From Coxiellaceae bacterium (GTDB lineage Bacteria; Pseudomonadota; Gammaproteobacteria; Coxiellales; Coxiellaceae): a stretch of 47,273 nt of DNA. Location of the stretch: contig JARGNX010000011.1 in the NCBI GenBank assembly GCA_029210045.1, positions 1 through 47,273 of the forward strand, read 5' to 3'. The position numbers and the translations under genes were made by a program. The notes under the pieces are model-generated. The model worked only from the letters and a program-made list of their open reading frames with translations, was not told the DNA's origin and made no database searches. Each line of letters opens with the position of its first letter. Position 1 is the first letter of the stretch. Of this stretch, positions 25,867 through 34,940 are shown piece by piece.

Positions 25867-27102
25867 ATGGATATAAATGATTTTTTTGATCTCAGTCGGC
25901 GCCACCTTAAGGCAAACACCCGGAAATACCAACGCTCCTTCCTCAGAGAGGGACATCTAAAGCATCGCCTTTCGATTATTATCGGTCAACGAGGCGTCGG
26001 CAAAACCACCATTATTGCTCAACACCTTTTAAACAAAGTAAGTAATGACTTGATGAGCAAAGAAATCCTGTATATCCCTACGGATCACTTCTTGATAGGT
26101 AATGCTTCACTCTATGAAACTGCTGAACAATTTTACCAGCAAGGTGGAAAGCTGATCGCGTTTGATGAGATACATAAATATAAAGAGTGGTCAATCGAGC
26201 TAAAAAGCATTTATGACACCTACCCAGAACTAACCGTTATCGCCTCTGGCAGCTCAGCGCTCGAAATACACAAAGGCAGCCATGACCTCACACGCAGAGC
26301 AGCAATTTATAACATACAGGGCCTATCATTTAGAGAGTATCTAGAACTTCATTTAGATACGCACTTCCCTCGTTACGATGTAGCAACAATTGTTGCCTCA
26401 CATGAGCCCATCTGTCATGACATCGTTACAGCTATAGAATCTAAAGGAAAGAAAGTGCTAGCTCTATTTAAGGAGTATTTAAAGTATGGCTACTACCCCT
26501 ACTCAATAGATATAAACGATCACAATATTTACTTTATGACACTGGAACAAAACTTCCATGCCGCTATTGAGGTTGACCTGGCTGCTGTCTACCCATTGCT
26601 AACCGGAAACAGCATTAGAAAGCTAAAGCAACTTCTCATCTTTATCGCTTCAGCCGTACCTTTCACACCAAATCTCAAAAAACTAAAATCATTATTAGAT
26701 ATAGGTGATGAACGAACACTGAAATCATACTTTAAATACCTTGAAGATGCAGGCTTAATTAATCTCGTCATGAAAGTCTCAAAAAGAATAAGAAAACTAG
26801 AAACTCCAGAAAAAATTTACCTGAACAACACCAATCAACTTTACGCCATTTCACCAAAATCGCAGAATCTCGGGACAATTCGCGAACTCTTTTTTTTGAG
26901 CATGCTATCACACCTATATAACGTTGGCATTCCTAATAATGGCGACTTCCTAGTAGAAGATGAGTGGCTGTTCGAAATTGGCGGCAAGAAGAAAAACATT
27001 AAGCAAGTATTAGAAGAAAAAAATGCTTACCTAGCCTGCGATGACCTTGATATGGGAAAAGGCAATAAAATCCCATTATGGCTTTTTGGTTTTGTTTACT
27101 AA
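25867..27102 (+). CDS. AAA-family ATPase (AAA_14/DUF4143 type) 1
   Basis: 411 residues. Walker A is IIGQRGVGKTT and Walker B is LIAFDEIHK. A winged-helix-like segment follows (about 277-305, SLLDIGDERTLKSYFKYLED), as in the DUF4143 ATPases. The function of this abundant prokaryotic family is not settled; defence, toxin-like and regulatory roles have been proposed. It sits between the HPr-kinase-like gene and the PqqD operon, reads in the operon direction, has its own promoter and operator-like repeat, and looks like an insertion into the RiPP locus. Three relatives lie at 35053-42690. Confidence 0.8.
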   Translation: MDINDFFDLSRRHLKANTRKYQRSFLREGHLKHRLSIIIGQRGVGKTTIIAQHLLNKVSNDLMSKEILYIPTDHFLIGNASLYETAEQFYQQGGKLIAFDEIHKYKEWSIELKSIYDTYPELTVIASGSSALEIHKGSHDLTRRAAIYNIQGLSFREYLELHLDTHFPRYDVATIVASHEPICHDIVTAIESKGKKVLALFKEYLKYGYYPYSIDINDHNIYFMTLEQNFHAAIEVDLAAVYPLLTGNSIRKLKQLLIFIASAVPFTPNLKKLKSLLDIGDERTLKSYFKYLEDAGLINLVMKVSKRIRKLETPEKIYLNNTNQLYAISPKSQNLGTIRELFFLSMLSHLYNVGIPNNGDFLVEDEWLFEIGGKKKNIKQVLEEKNAYLACDDLDMGKGNKIPLWLFGFVY

Positions 27103-27198
27103 AACCTTAAAAATCAATACAACCCAATAAATAAACAACAACACAGGCACCACACTGCAGACACTGCCATAACATCAAGGCACTTTCGATTAAAACAT

Positions 27199-27227
27199 TT
27201 GCATAGAACCACCAATTTAACTACTAT
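27199..27227 (+). promoter_or_regulatory. Promoter of the PqqD-B2-NTase-ABC operon
   Basis: TTGCAT (27199-27204), a 17-base spacer and TACTAT (27222-27227), followed about 30 bases later by AAGGA and the ATG of the PqqD-like gene. Hexamer match is moderate. Confidence 0.5.
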
Positions 27228-27259
27228 AAGCACAGTTAAAAATTGTGAAGGAATACACT

Positions 27260-27556
27260 ATGACCACTGCATGCGCTATCGCTAACGACACTATCATTCA
27301 ACGCAATGAAGAAATTTTAAGCAGCTCAATCAATAACGAAACCGTAATGATGGATATCGAATCTGGCCAATATATTGGACTTGATCCGATCGCTACTCGC
27401 ATCTGGGCTTTGATTGAACAACCCATCAGCTTTGAAAAACTATGTGAAACATTAACCAATGAATACGATGTATCATTAGAACAATGCCAAACTGATGTCG
27501 CTACATTTTTAGACAAATCAACCGAGGCAAACTTAGTTTCTTTTAAAGATGCGTAA
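27260..27556 (+). CDS. PqqD-like RiPP recognition protein (lasso B1 type)
   Basis: 98 residues from ATG at 27260, with AAGGA seven bases upstream. The sequence NNETVMMDIESGQYIGLDPIATRIWALIE followed by LCETLTNEYDVS is the small winged-helix fold of PqqD and lasso B1 proteins, which bind the leader peptide and deliver it to the modifying enzymes. The conserved Trp and Pro in the leaders at 22084 and 39254 are the expected binding residues (lasso leaders usually show Tyr-x-x-Pro). It overlaps the B2 gene by eight bases. Confidence 0.88.
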   Translation: MTTACAIANDTIIQRNEEILSSSINNETVMMDIESGQYIGLDPIATRIWALIEQPISFEKLCETLTNEYDVSLEQCQTDVATFLDKSTEANLVSFKDA

Positions 27557-28007
27557 GTTTAACACCTGGCGAAAATCCACTCCCGACATGAAGCAACATT
27601 TTAATGAAGCTTGCCGGGAGTTGTTTATTGCGCGCTACACCCTGCTCACTAAGCCATTTAAAAAAATTGCACCTGAGCTCGGCCAATTGGATCAACTTGG
27701 CCCAGAACATGATCTGCACGATGATGAAATCGCCATCATCCGGCCCGTGGCAAAAAGCATTAAAGCCGTCGCTGCTGTTGTTCCCTGGCAAAGCAAATGC
27801 TTAGTCCAAGCGATGGCCGCCAAACAAATGTTAGCTCGCCGCGGCGTTGATACCACACTCTATCTCGGCGTGTTAAAAGAAGGCAGTGATATGAAAGCGC
27901 ATGCCTGGTTACGCTGTGGCCCGCTGTTTATTACTGGCGGCAATGGTGAAAGAACTTACACTATCGTACGGACCTTCTATTCACAACCGGATACCACACC
28001 ATGCTAG
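27549..28007 (+). CDS. Lasso peptide B2-type leader peptidase (transglutaminase-like)
   Basis: 152 residues. The catalytic Cys is in PWQSKCLVQAMA and the His in KAHAWLRCG, with the third residue expected after it, matching the Transglut_core3 B2 proteins that cut the leader of lasso precursors just after the residue following Thr(-2). LYLGVLKEG is also typical. Tight overlaps with both neighbours (eight and seven bases) show a coupled operon. This gene is the best evidence that the locus handles lasso-like precursors. Confidence 0.88.
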   Translation: MRKFNTWRKSTPDMKQHFNEACRELFIARYTLLTKPFKKIAPELGQLDQLGPEHDLHDDEIAIIRPVAKSIKAVAAVVPWQSKCLVQAMAAKQMLARRGVDTTLYLGVLKEGSDMKAHAWLRCGPLFITGGNGERTYTIVRTFYSQPDTTPC

Positions 28008-29164
28008 CAGAGCAGCGCGCATTGCTCTGGCTATGCGAGTCCGCCGCTGGTTCTTTTATTAATCGTCAATTTGGCTCACTGGTGCAGTCTAATGATTTTG
28101 ATTGGAAACAATTTTTTCAGCTGGCTAACCGACATGGCCTAGTGCCTCTCGCCTATCGCAATGCCTCTCTGTTGATTGCTGATTTGATACCTGAAGACAT
28201 TGCTGGAAGATTAAAAAATAGGTATCAGCAGATTGCACAGCGTAATCTGCAGCTTACGGCTGAATGCGCGAGACTGCAAAAAATTTGCAGTGATAACAGC
28301 GTGCCAATCAGTTTTATTAAAGGTGTAGCATTAGCAATACAAGTGTACAACGATCCCACATTGCGCACCTACAGCGATATAGACGCCTTTGTTGATAAAA
28401 AATATCACTCCACCATATTACCCGCATTGAAAAACTACGGTGGCACGTTTAAACATGAATTTAGTGCCAAGCAGCTTAATTACCATTTGAAATATTATAA
28501 AGACTTCCCAATTAGGCTTAAAAGCTCAAACAGTTTATTTGAAATGCACTGGCATTATTCATACAACCCAAACGAACTACAGCAGCTTAATAAAAACCAA
28601 CTGCAATTTAGTCAACCGATACAATGGAATAATATTGAGCTAAGCACACTCGAACCACACGCGCATTGCTGTTATTTAGCATTTCATGGCTCATTACACG
28701 GCTGGAGCAGCTATAAGTGGCTAATCGACTTTTATCATTGCCTGCGCCTGTGCGACCTTAAAAGGGTTTTGCAGCTGAGTGAAGCATTCCATGTATCACA
28801 TCATGTCAAACACGCCATACTGCTTTGCCAACAGATTTTTACTGTTGACAATCATTACTCATTAGCAGCGCGTGATAAAACAAAAGCTGTTGTCAGTGCT
28901 TATAAAATAATGAACGATATTTTATTCGATAATAAAAAAGTGAATAACCTGCAAATACGTCTAAAGAAATTTCAATTATTTTGGCAACTAGCAGAAAAAA
29001 AGAGTTACTGGCTACAAAAACTTTTACATAGCGCTCAACCTGATTTTGAGATTTGGTCAAAACATCCTTTGCCGGAGCCATTGTTTTTCTTGTATTATTT
29101 TATCCGGCCAATTTATTGGGTTGATCGTTTTATGCTTAAACCCAAAAAGCAGATAAAAACATGA
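28001..29164 (+). CDS. Nucleotidyltransferase family protein (NTP_transf_5-like)
   Basis: 387 residues. ISFIKGVALAIQVYNDPTLRTYSDIDAFVD carries the G-x-A/S...D-x-D pattern of the uncharacterised nucleotidyltransferase family (PF14907) that often accompanies PqqD, B2 and HPr-kinase-like genes. The two acidic residues in YSDIDAFV would bind metal. It would transfer a nucleotide or nucleotide part to the peptide or a protein; the acceptor is unknown. It overlaps B2 and the ABC gene by seven and four bases. Confidence 0.78.
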   Translation: MLAEQRALLWLCESAAGSFINRQFGSLVQSNDFDWKQFFQLANRHGLVPLAYRNASLLIADLIPEDIAGRLKNRYQQIAQRNLQLTAECARLQKICSDNSVPISFIKGVALAIQVYNDPTLRTYSDIDAFVDKKYHSTILPALKNYGGTFKHEFSAKQLNYHLKYYKDFPIRLKSSNSLFEMHWHYSYNPNELQQLNKNQLQFSQPIQWNNIELSTLEPHAHCCYLAFHGSLHGWSSYKWLIDFYHCLRLCDLKRVLQLSEAFHVSHHVKHAILLCQQIFTVDNHYSLAARDKTKAVVSAYKIMNDILFDNKKVNNLQIRLKKFQLFWQLAEKKSYWLQKLLHSAQPDFEIWSKHPLPEPLFFLYYFIRPIYWVDRFMLKPKKQIKT

Positions 29165-30888
29165 AGCCATTACAACGCGCCGCCTTACAATTCACCAAAC
29201 CGTTTCGCCCTAAAATCTTACTGGCATTGAGTTTAATGTTACTGACCAGCTTTGGCGAAGGCATTAGTCTATTACTGTTAATCCCATTACTGCATTACAC
29301 AGGCATTACACCACACAACGGCGGGTCATCACATACCAACTGGTTACAAAACATGGTGCCACACAGTCATGTGACATTAACCGAAGTGTTATTAATCTAC
29401 ATGCTGATTGTGATTAGTTTTGCTTGCTTGAATTATGTCAAAGCTTTGTCCGTCTCACGCTTGCAGCAACGCTTAATTCAAACCTGTCGACGCACATTAT
29501 TTAAAGCCACCTGCTATGCCCCCTGGGCCTTTTTATCGCAACAAACCATTCCGCATATTACACAAATGCTTACCACTGAAATCCAGCGCATCAGTGGCGC
29601 ATTACAACAAAGCGTTCAGCTATTAGCTAACAGCATTGTACTACTCACCTACCTAGCGGTCGCGATGTATTTATCCTGGCAAGTTACCTCAGTAGCGTTA
29701 GCCGCTTGTGGGCTTTTATTATTATTCACCCGCACCCAGACCATATACGCAAAACGTAACGGCAAATATGCCTTTAAATTTTTTCGCGACATGCATACCA
29801 CCATTGAACAAACCCTTAGCGGATTAAAACAAGCAAAACTGTGGCAAAGCGAAGCACAATATTTGGATCAACTAGATGAACAAACCACTACGCTAAATAA
29901 AAACCAAGTCGCCTTTGCACGCAGTCAAGCGGCTACCCAATGGTTATTTACCAGCGGTGGCGTGGTAATTGTTAGTGTGTTGTTTTATCTTAGCGCCATA
30001 ACATTACATATTGCACTCAGCCACGTGCTGGTGCTGTTAATTACCTTTGCACGCATTATTCCTAAACTTTCTACGGTGCAAAAATCCTATCAAATGGTGC
30101 TTAATAATATGAGCGGTGCTAATGCGCTGTATGATTTTTACAAAAATTGCCAGCATCAAAATAATACCCGTTCAAAGCAACCAATCCACTTTGATAGTGA
30201 AATTAAAATAAACAACATCACCTACCGCCATCCCGCACAAAACCATGACACGCTAGTTAATTTATCACTAACGATCCCTAAAGGCACAGTGACTGCCATC
30301 ACTGGCCGCTCAGGTTGCGGCAAATCCACTTTGATGGATTGCTTGTCTGGATTATTAGAGGCTCAAAGCGGACAGATCCTAATAGACGGCACGCCACTGT
30401 CTATTGAGACACAAAAAAATTGGCAGTCGCAAATTGCTTATGTCAGCCAGGATCCATTTTTATTACACGCCTCAATCCGCGATAATTTTTTATGGATTTC
30501 TGACACACTAACTGACAAACAAATATGGCAGGCACTAGAATTAGCCCATGCTGCTGATTTTGTTAGAAAGCTGCCACAACAGTTAGATAGTGTTGTCGGA
30601 CATCGCGGCTTAAAACTCTCTGGCGGTGAACGTCAACGTATTGTATTAGCGCAAGCGATCTTACGGAAACCCAAGTTACTTATTTTGGATGAAGCCACTA
30701 GTCAACTCGATATGGCGAATGAACAGTTGATTCAACAAAGCTTACAAGCTTTACCGGGTGATATCACGATTGTTGTTGTCGCGCATCGCGTGACTTCATT
30801 GGCCAATGCGGATCAGATTATATTAGTTGATCAAGGTAAAGCTAATATTCTTGAAAGTGCCAACAATTTGCAGACAATTTACGCGTAA
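29161..30888 (+). CDS. ABC exporter, fused membrane and ATPase domains
   Basis: 575 residues. Residues about 1-320 form a six-helix membrane domain; the ATPase domain has GRSGCGKST, the signature LSGGERQR and Walker B LLILDEATSQLD. No peptidase C39 domain is present, so leader removal must come from B2. It is the last gene of the coupled operon and is the likely exporter of the mature product (the D protein of lasso loci). Confidence 0.9.
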   Translation: MKPLQRAALQFTKPFRPKILLALSLMLLTSFGEGISLLLLIPLLHYTGITPHNGGSSHTNWLQNMVPHSHVTLTEVLLIYMLIVISFACLNYVKALSVSRLQQRLIQTCRRTLFKATCYAPWAFLSQQTIPHITQMLTTEIQRISGALQQSVQLLANSIVLLTYLAVAMYLSWQVTSVALAACGLLLLFTRTQTIYAKRNGKYAFKFFRDMHTTIEQTLSGLKQAKLWQSEAQYLDQLDEQTTTLNKNQVAFARSQAATQWLFTSGGVVIVSVLFYLSAITLHIALSHVLVLLITFARIIPKLSTVQKSYQMVLNNMSGANALYDFYKNCQHQNNTRSKQPIHFDSEIKINNITYRHPAQNHDTLVNLSLTIPKGTVTAITGRSGCGKSTLMDCLSGLLEAQSGQILIDGTPLSIETQKNWQSQIAYVSQDPFLLHASIRDNFLWISDTLTDKQIWQALELAHAADFVRKLPQQLDSVVGHRGLKLSGGERQRIVLAQAILRKPKLLILDEATSQLDMANEQLIQQSLQALPGDITIVVVAHRVTSLANADQIILVDQGKANILESANNLQTIYA

Positions 30889-30897
30889 TGCCTTGCT

Positions 30898-31076
30898 TGT
30901 CATCCCGACCCTTTCCTCCGCTTGCCCTGAGGAAACCGCGAAGCGGTTGTCTCGAAGGGTCACCCCGGCCTATTTGTCATCCCGGAATTTGCAAAGCAAA
31001 TATCCGGGATCCAGTAATATTATCTCTGGACCCCGGATCAAGTCCGGGGTGACATCTTCAAGATCAGGATGACAAA
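30898..31076. repeat. Block of TCATCCCGG-type palindromic repeats
   Basis: At least two nested elements: one beginning TGTCATCCCGACCCTTTC with an internal CCGCGAAGCGG palindrome, and one of about 80 bases beginning TTGTCATCCCGG and ending CCGGGGTGACA. They are of the same family as those at 24743 and 43731. They fill the space after the ABC exporter and may also act as its terminator. Confidence 0.8.
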
Positions 31077-31116
31077 GTAGCGCAGGCAAAATAGCCCTCA
31101 GATCATACTGCGCTTT

Positions 31117-31169
31117 ACGTTGAATTATGTAAAACCAGGTAATTTACCTAACTTTACATAATTCAACGT
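31117..31169. terminator. 53-base nested palindrome between convergent genes
   Basis: ACGTTGAATTATGTAAA (31117-31133) pairs perfectly over 17 bases with 31153-31169; the loop contains a second palindrome, AGGTAATTTACCT. It lies between the convergent ABC exporter and FAD gene ends. It may terminate both transcripts, though no T-run follows directly. Confidence 0.55.
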
Positions 31170-31182
31170 AATTGACAAATAA

Positions 31183-32205
31183 CTAAGCAGTGGCCATTGG
31201 CTCACATTGCCTAACAGCCTGCCAAGGCTGCTCTTGTTGCCACTGCGGAAACATTTCTTTTAAATGTTTTGCAAACGGCCTTACCGCGGAAATCTTATAC
31301 TCCGGGCGACCATGACTGTGCAACATAATTTCTGGGAAAGCCAAACCAATACCATAAACCCCTGGCGCAATACGTCCGGTGTCATAGTTATAAGAATAAT
31401 CTTCAGGTAACCCATCAATGCTGACATGACGACGCTGAAAACCCACCGCATAAATCACTTTATTGCATTGCGGCATGTATTTCAGCATGTTATCTGCCGT
31501 AGCCTCTACCGGCATAACGCGTTCATCTAAATCCAGTGAACCGATATGACCATTAAACTCACGCTTGGAGCGATAAAAGTGATAGATTTTTTTTGCATCT
31601 GTTTTTGCCAAGTTTTCTTCAACGGTACGCGCCGATTGATACGCGCCATATACTGCCACCACATCATCTTTGGTGATGGCTTTAGTAATCAAACCAGGAT
31701 TCGCAGCAGTAGTCAGCGGAATCACCTCTAATCCAGAGAATGGCAACTCTCTCGCTTCTGCGCCTAACGCCAAAATCACTTTTTTAGTTTTTATGGATTT
31801 GCCACTAGCCATTGTTACCTGCCACGCATCACCCACAGCGGCTAACTTAATCGCCAAATCACTATAACTGCTGATTTTTTTTCTAAAGCTTTCGGTAAAA
31901 TCTTGCAAAGGCTGTGCAGCCACCATCAATGGGCAACGTTTATTTGCTTCTAGCTGATCAATAAAATACTTTTTATCTTCAGGTTTATATTCAAACGATG
32001 CAAAATCGCTATACACCTTGGTAAACGATTCAACTGGCGTGTTACTGCTGACATATCGCCAATGCGTGCCTAAATCTCCGACTTTAAATGCCGGGTCTAT
32101 CCAAGCTATCGCATCTGCATCGATACCCTGATCAAACAATTCTGCCACTGAAACGATGCCTGCAGGCCCTGCTCCGATGACTGTCCATTCAAAGATTTTT
32201 TCCAT
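31183..32205 (-). CDS. FAD/NAD(P)-dependent oxidoreductase
   Basis: About 340 residues from the ATG at 32205. The N-terminal dinucleotide-binding motif is VIGAGPAGIVSVAEL, and a second NAD(P)-type region begins VVAVYGAYQSART. KKVILALGAEARELPF and VIYAVGFQRRH are typical of flavin monooxygenase or thioredoxin-reductase-like proteins. Exact reaction unknown. It is convergent to the ABC exporter and divergent from the second HPr-kinase-like gene. A tailoring role in the RiPP pathway is possible from position alone. Confidence 0.75.
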   Translation of the reverse strand: MEKIFEWTVIGAGPAGIVSVAELFDQGIDADAIAWIDPAFKVGDLGTHWRYVSSNTPVESFTKVYSDFASFEYKPEDKKYFIDQLEANKRCPLMVAAQPLQDFTESFRKKISSYSDLAIKLAAVGDAWQVTMASGKSIKTKKVILALGAEARELPFSGLEVIPLTTAANPGLITKAITKDDVVAVYGAYQSARTVEENLAKTDAKKIYHFYRSKREFNGHIGSLDLDERVMPVEATADNMLKYMPQCNKVIYAVGFQRRHVSIDGLPEDYSYNYDTGRIAPGVYGIGLAFPEIMLHSHGRPEYKISAVRPFAKHLKEMFPQWQQEQPWQAVRQCEPMATA

Positions 32206-32281
32206 ATCATGTATTCCCTTTTCATTCACGCCATCATGCTAACATACTCGCCAACTCACGCAACTGACAATGATCAGGTAA

Positions 32282-32450
32282 CGTCATTGCGAGGAGGAAC
32301 GACGAAGCAATCTAGCCACTACATGGATTGCTTCACCCTTCTTCGAAGGTTTCGCAATGATGGAGAAAACAACTTGTTGTTTATCCGGGATCCAGTTATA
32401 TTGCATAAGCATTGCGTCATTGCGAGCCACGAAGTGGCGAAACAATCTAG
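32282..32450. repeat. CGTCATTGCGAG-type repeats between divergent genes
   Basis: One element starts at 32282 (CGTCATTGCGAGGAGG) and runs to about 32360; a second starts at 32415 and ends near 32450. Between them (about 32384-32400) is a fragment of the CCGGGATCCAG type. An open frame runs through from 32209 into the kinase gene, but this part is repeat translation, not gene. Confidence 0.85.
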
Positions 32451-32475
32451 GACAAATCAACAGACAGAGGGACTC

Positions 32476-33408
32476 TTGTACCAATACACCGCCTACCATT
32501 TACATATCGCATCAGAAATTGAACTACCTGCGATTCGCAAAGCGCAGTTTGATCCCGATAAAGCCGATGTTACGATCTCGCTAGGCCCTGTACCTGAGTC
32601 ATTAGAAGATCCCAGTGAAGTTAAACCGTATTTCCAAGCAAAACCGCAGCAATTATTAGCTAAAATGGCACAAACTGGTGGAAATATTTTAGTTGAAAAC
32701 GGCACCACAATAACCATCGACGCACCTGATGTGCCTCTGCGTGTATGCGCGATGTTCGCCATTGCCTCAGGTTTATCTAATATAATAAACCAACGCAATT
32801 TTTTGATCATCCATGGTAATACGGTGCACTATAAAGGCATGAACTTTATTGTGTGTGGTAAATCCGGCGCAGGCAAATCAACCACTACAACAGCCTTCTT
32901 ACAAAAAGGCGCAAAAGTTGTTGCTGATGATATCAGCCCCATACACTTTGATGACGACAACCAACCCTGGGTATCCCCCGGCATCCCTTTTAGTAAATTA
33001 TGGCCAGAGACTTTTGATTTACTAGGCTTGCATGATCAAGCACATGAGCAATTAAGCCCTTTATTAGAAAAACGTTTTATACAATTATCCGATGAGCAAA
33101 CCATGCAACAAGACGTATCACTTGATGCGGTATTTTTTTTAGCCACACGTGAAGACATCGATGATGTCGAATTCACTGCACTTACTCCAACCGATGCCCT
33201 ACTCAGCATACGCCATAACAGCTATGGCTATCGACACGTTAGAGGCATGCAACAACTCGATGTGCATTTTGATAGGGCCACTAAGCTGGCAGAAAGCGTG
33301 CCGTTTTTTCATATTAGAAGACCGACTGAAGTCAGAACGATTGAGCAGGTGGTTGAGTTGATTTCGAAGCAGTTAGATCAAGTGCAGCATAAAACCGTTA
33401 TTGCTTGA
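32476..33408 (+). CDS. HPr-kinase-related protein 2
   Basis: About 310 residues from TTG at 32476 with GAGGG just upstream; earlier in-frame codons lie within repeats. Walker A is intact (VCGKSGAGKST), followed by DDISPIHFD. Proteins with this fold next to PqqD and B2 genes include kinases that phosphorylate lasso peptides near the C-terminus. It shares the N-terminal region with the variant copy at 24639. A diverged duplicate of its last 28 codons lies at 34941-35024, beyond the Fic gene. Confidence 0.8.
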   Translation: MYQYTAYHLHIASEIELPAIRKAQFDPDKADVTISLGPVPESLEDPSEVKPYFQAKPQQLLAKMAQTGGNILVENGTTITIDAPDVPLRVCAMFAIASGLSNIINQRNFLIIHGNTVHYKGMNFIVCGKSGAGKSTTTTAFLQKGAKVVADDISPIHFDDDNQPWVSPGIPFSKLWPETFDLLGLHDQAHEQLSPLLEKRFIQLSDEQTMQQDVSLDAVFFLATREDIDDVEFTALTPTDALLSIRHNSYGYRHVRGMQQLDVHFDRATKLAESVPFFHIRRPTEVRTIEQVVELISKQLDQVQHKTVIA

Positions 33409-33534
33409 GGTTTCAACGTGTTGTCCCGTCATCACCAGATCAACATTTGTCGATTTAGTGACACATCAAGCTTAAATAGCTAAACCAATACCTCTACTAC
33501 GACACACAGCCTCTAGTGAGTAAGAAATCAAAAG

Positions 33535-33591
33535 TGGCACAGTTTATAGAACTGTGCCAAAATAATGGTACAGTTTATATAAACGGTGCCA
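33535..33591 (+). promoter_or_regulatory. Two palindromes directly before the Fic gene
   Basis: Bases 33535-33559 form TGGCACAGTT-5-AACTGTGCCA, a perfect 10-base inverted repeat. Bases 33566-33591 are a second, imperfect version (11 of 13 pairs), ending four bases before the ATG. No ribosome site fits between, so it covers the translation start region. Likely operator pair, perhaps for the N-terminal DNA-binding domain of the gene product. Confidence 0.65.
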
Positions 33592-33595
33592 AACC

Positions 33596-34930
33596 ATGAC
33601 AGCCGAAAAACAGATACTCATCTCACTCTCGAAGCACAGCCAACCTTTGAGCCTAAAAGAGCTAGAGAACATGCACCCCGAAATTAATCGCAGAAAAATT
33701 CAACGGTGCTTAAAAAAATTAATCGACCAAAAGCAAGTAGCCGGCATTGGACATGGTCGCGCGCGGCGCTTTAAAGCGCTAACAGCAATCGACGATGAAG
33801 ACACCTTTTCGAGCGATATACCGCTATCATCCGACAGCCTCGAAATTTTAAATTACATTGATCAGCCACTAGCCGCGAGAACACCGACTGGCTATCAACG
33901 TGAACTACTGGAAGACTACCAGCCAAATAAAACATGGTATCTCTCTAGCAATTTACGCCAACGATTACATGATTTAGGCAGCACCAATGAAACGGACCTA
34001 CCCGCCGGCACCTATGGTCGTGACATTCTGGGTCGATTTTTAGTGGATTTGTCTTGGGCTTCAAGCCACCTCGAAGGTAACACCTACTCAAAATTAGATA
34101 CAAAAAAATTAATTGAACAGGGCCAAGCGGCAAAAGGAAAAGGTTTATTTGAAACACAAATGATTTTAAACCACAAAGCCGCCATTGAACTACTAGTTGA
34201 GAATGCTAGCGATATTGATTTTAATCGTTACACCCTACTGAACCTGCATAGCCTATTGTCTGAAAACTTACTCTCAAATACAGCAGACGAAGGGCGCATT
34301 CGACTTCATGCGGTAGAAATAGGGAAAAGTGTATACCGCCCATTACCTGCCTCCACACAACTGGACGACTATTTTGATCTTATACTAGAGAAAGCCGCTA
34401 AAATATCAGATCCATTTGAACAAGCCTTTTTTGTTATGGTTCACATACCTTACCTCCAGCCATTTATTGATATTAACAAACGTACCTCACGGCTTGCTGC
34501 AAATATCTCATTACTGAAATCACATTTATGCCCATTGTCATTTTTACATGTATCAGAAAATGCCTACACGCGTGCCATCTTAGGTGTTTATGAAATGGGA
34601 CGACTGGAATTGTTACGCGACTTATTTGTTTGGGCATATGAGCGCTCAGTTCAAGAATATCTCGTTGTTAAGCAAAATACAGCAACCCCTTCGCCACTGC
34701 GATTGAAATATCGTGATACTATTAAACAAGCGGTATTTGAAGTGGTCACTCACCCCAATAAATCAAATCAACACATCATTAAACGCATCCTTACTAAACA
34801 CGTGAATCGTTCAGAGCAAGAGAAAGTAAAAGAACAAGTATTAAATGAACTACAACATTTGCATGAAGGCAACATTGCACGTTATGGCCTGCGACCTAAA
34901 CAGTTGCAAGCATGGAGAGATTCCATCTAA
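33596..34930 (+). CDS. Fic-domain protein with N-terminal winged-helix segment
   Basis: 444 residues. Residues 1-65 look like a winged helix (LSLKELENMHPEINRRKIQRCLKKLIDQ). The Fic core shows HIPYLQPFIDINKRTSRLAA. In canonical AMP-transferring Fic proteins the motif is HPFx[D/E]GN; here Gln stands before PF and Ile before Asn, so standard catalysis is uncertain, although this variant is common. It lies directly after the kinase gene and is flanked by a duplicate of the kinase 3' end, suggesting arrival by insertion or duplication. Confidence 0.82.
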   Translation: MTAEKQILISLSKHSQPLSLKELENMHPEINRRKIQRCLKKLIDQKQVAGIGHGRARRFKALTAIDDEDTFSSDIPLSSDSLEILNYIDQPLAARTPTGYQRELLEDYQPNKTWYLSSNLRQRLHDLGSTNETDLPAGTYGRDILGRFLVDLSWASSHLEGNTYSKLDTKKLIEQGQAAKGKGLFETQMILNHKAAIELLVENASDIDFNRYTLLNLHSLLSENLLSNTADEGRIRLHAVEIGKSVYRPLPASTQLDDYFDLILEKAAKISDPFEQAFFVMVHIPYLQPFIDINKRTSRLAANISLLKSHLCPLSFLHVSENAYTRAILGVYEMGRLELLRDLFVWAYERSVQEYLVVKQNTATPSPLRLKYRDTIKQAVFEVVTHPNKSNQHIIKRILTKHVNRSEQEKVKEQVLNELQHLHEGNIARYGLRPKQLQAWRDSI

Positions 34931-34940
34931 TTTTGTACAG

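Noticed and set aside
32209..32475. N-terminal extension of the second HPr-kinase-like protein
   Set aside because: The 89 codons are palindromic repeat sequence. The homologous copy starts at the position matching TTG 32476, which has GAGGG before it.
22084..33408. A hidden lasso cyclase gene
   Set aside because: I looked for a large asparagine-synthetase-like protein on both strands across the window. None of the long proteins fits, and no unassigned gap is large enough.
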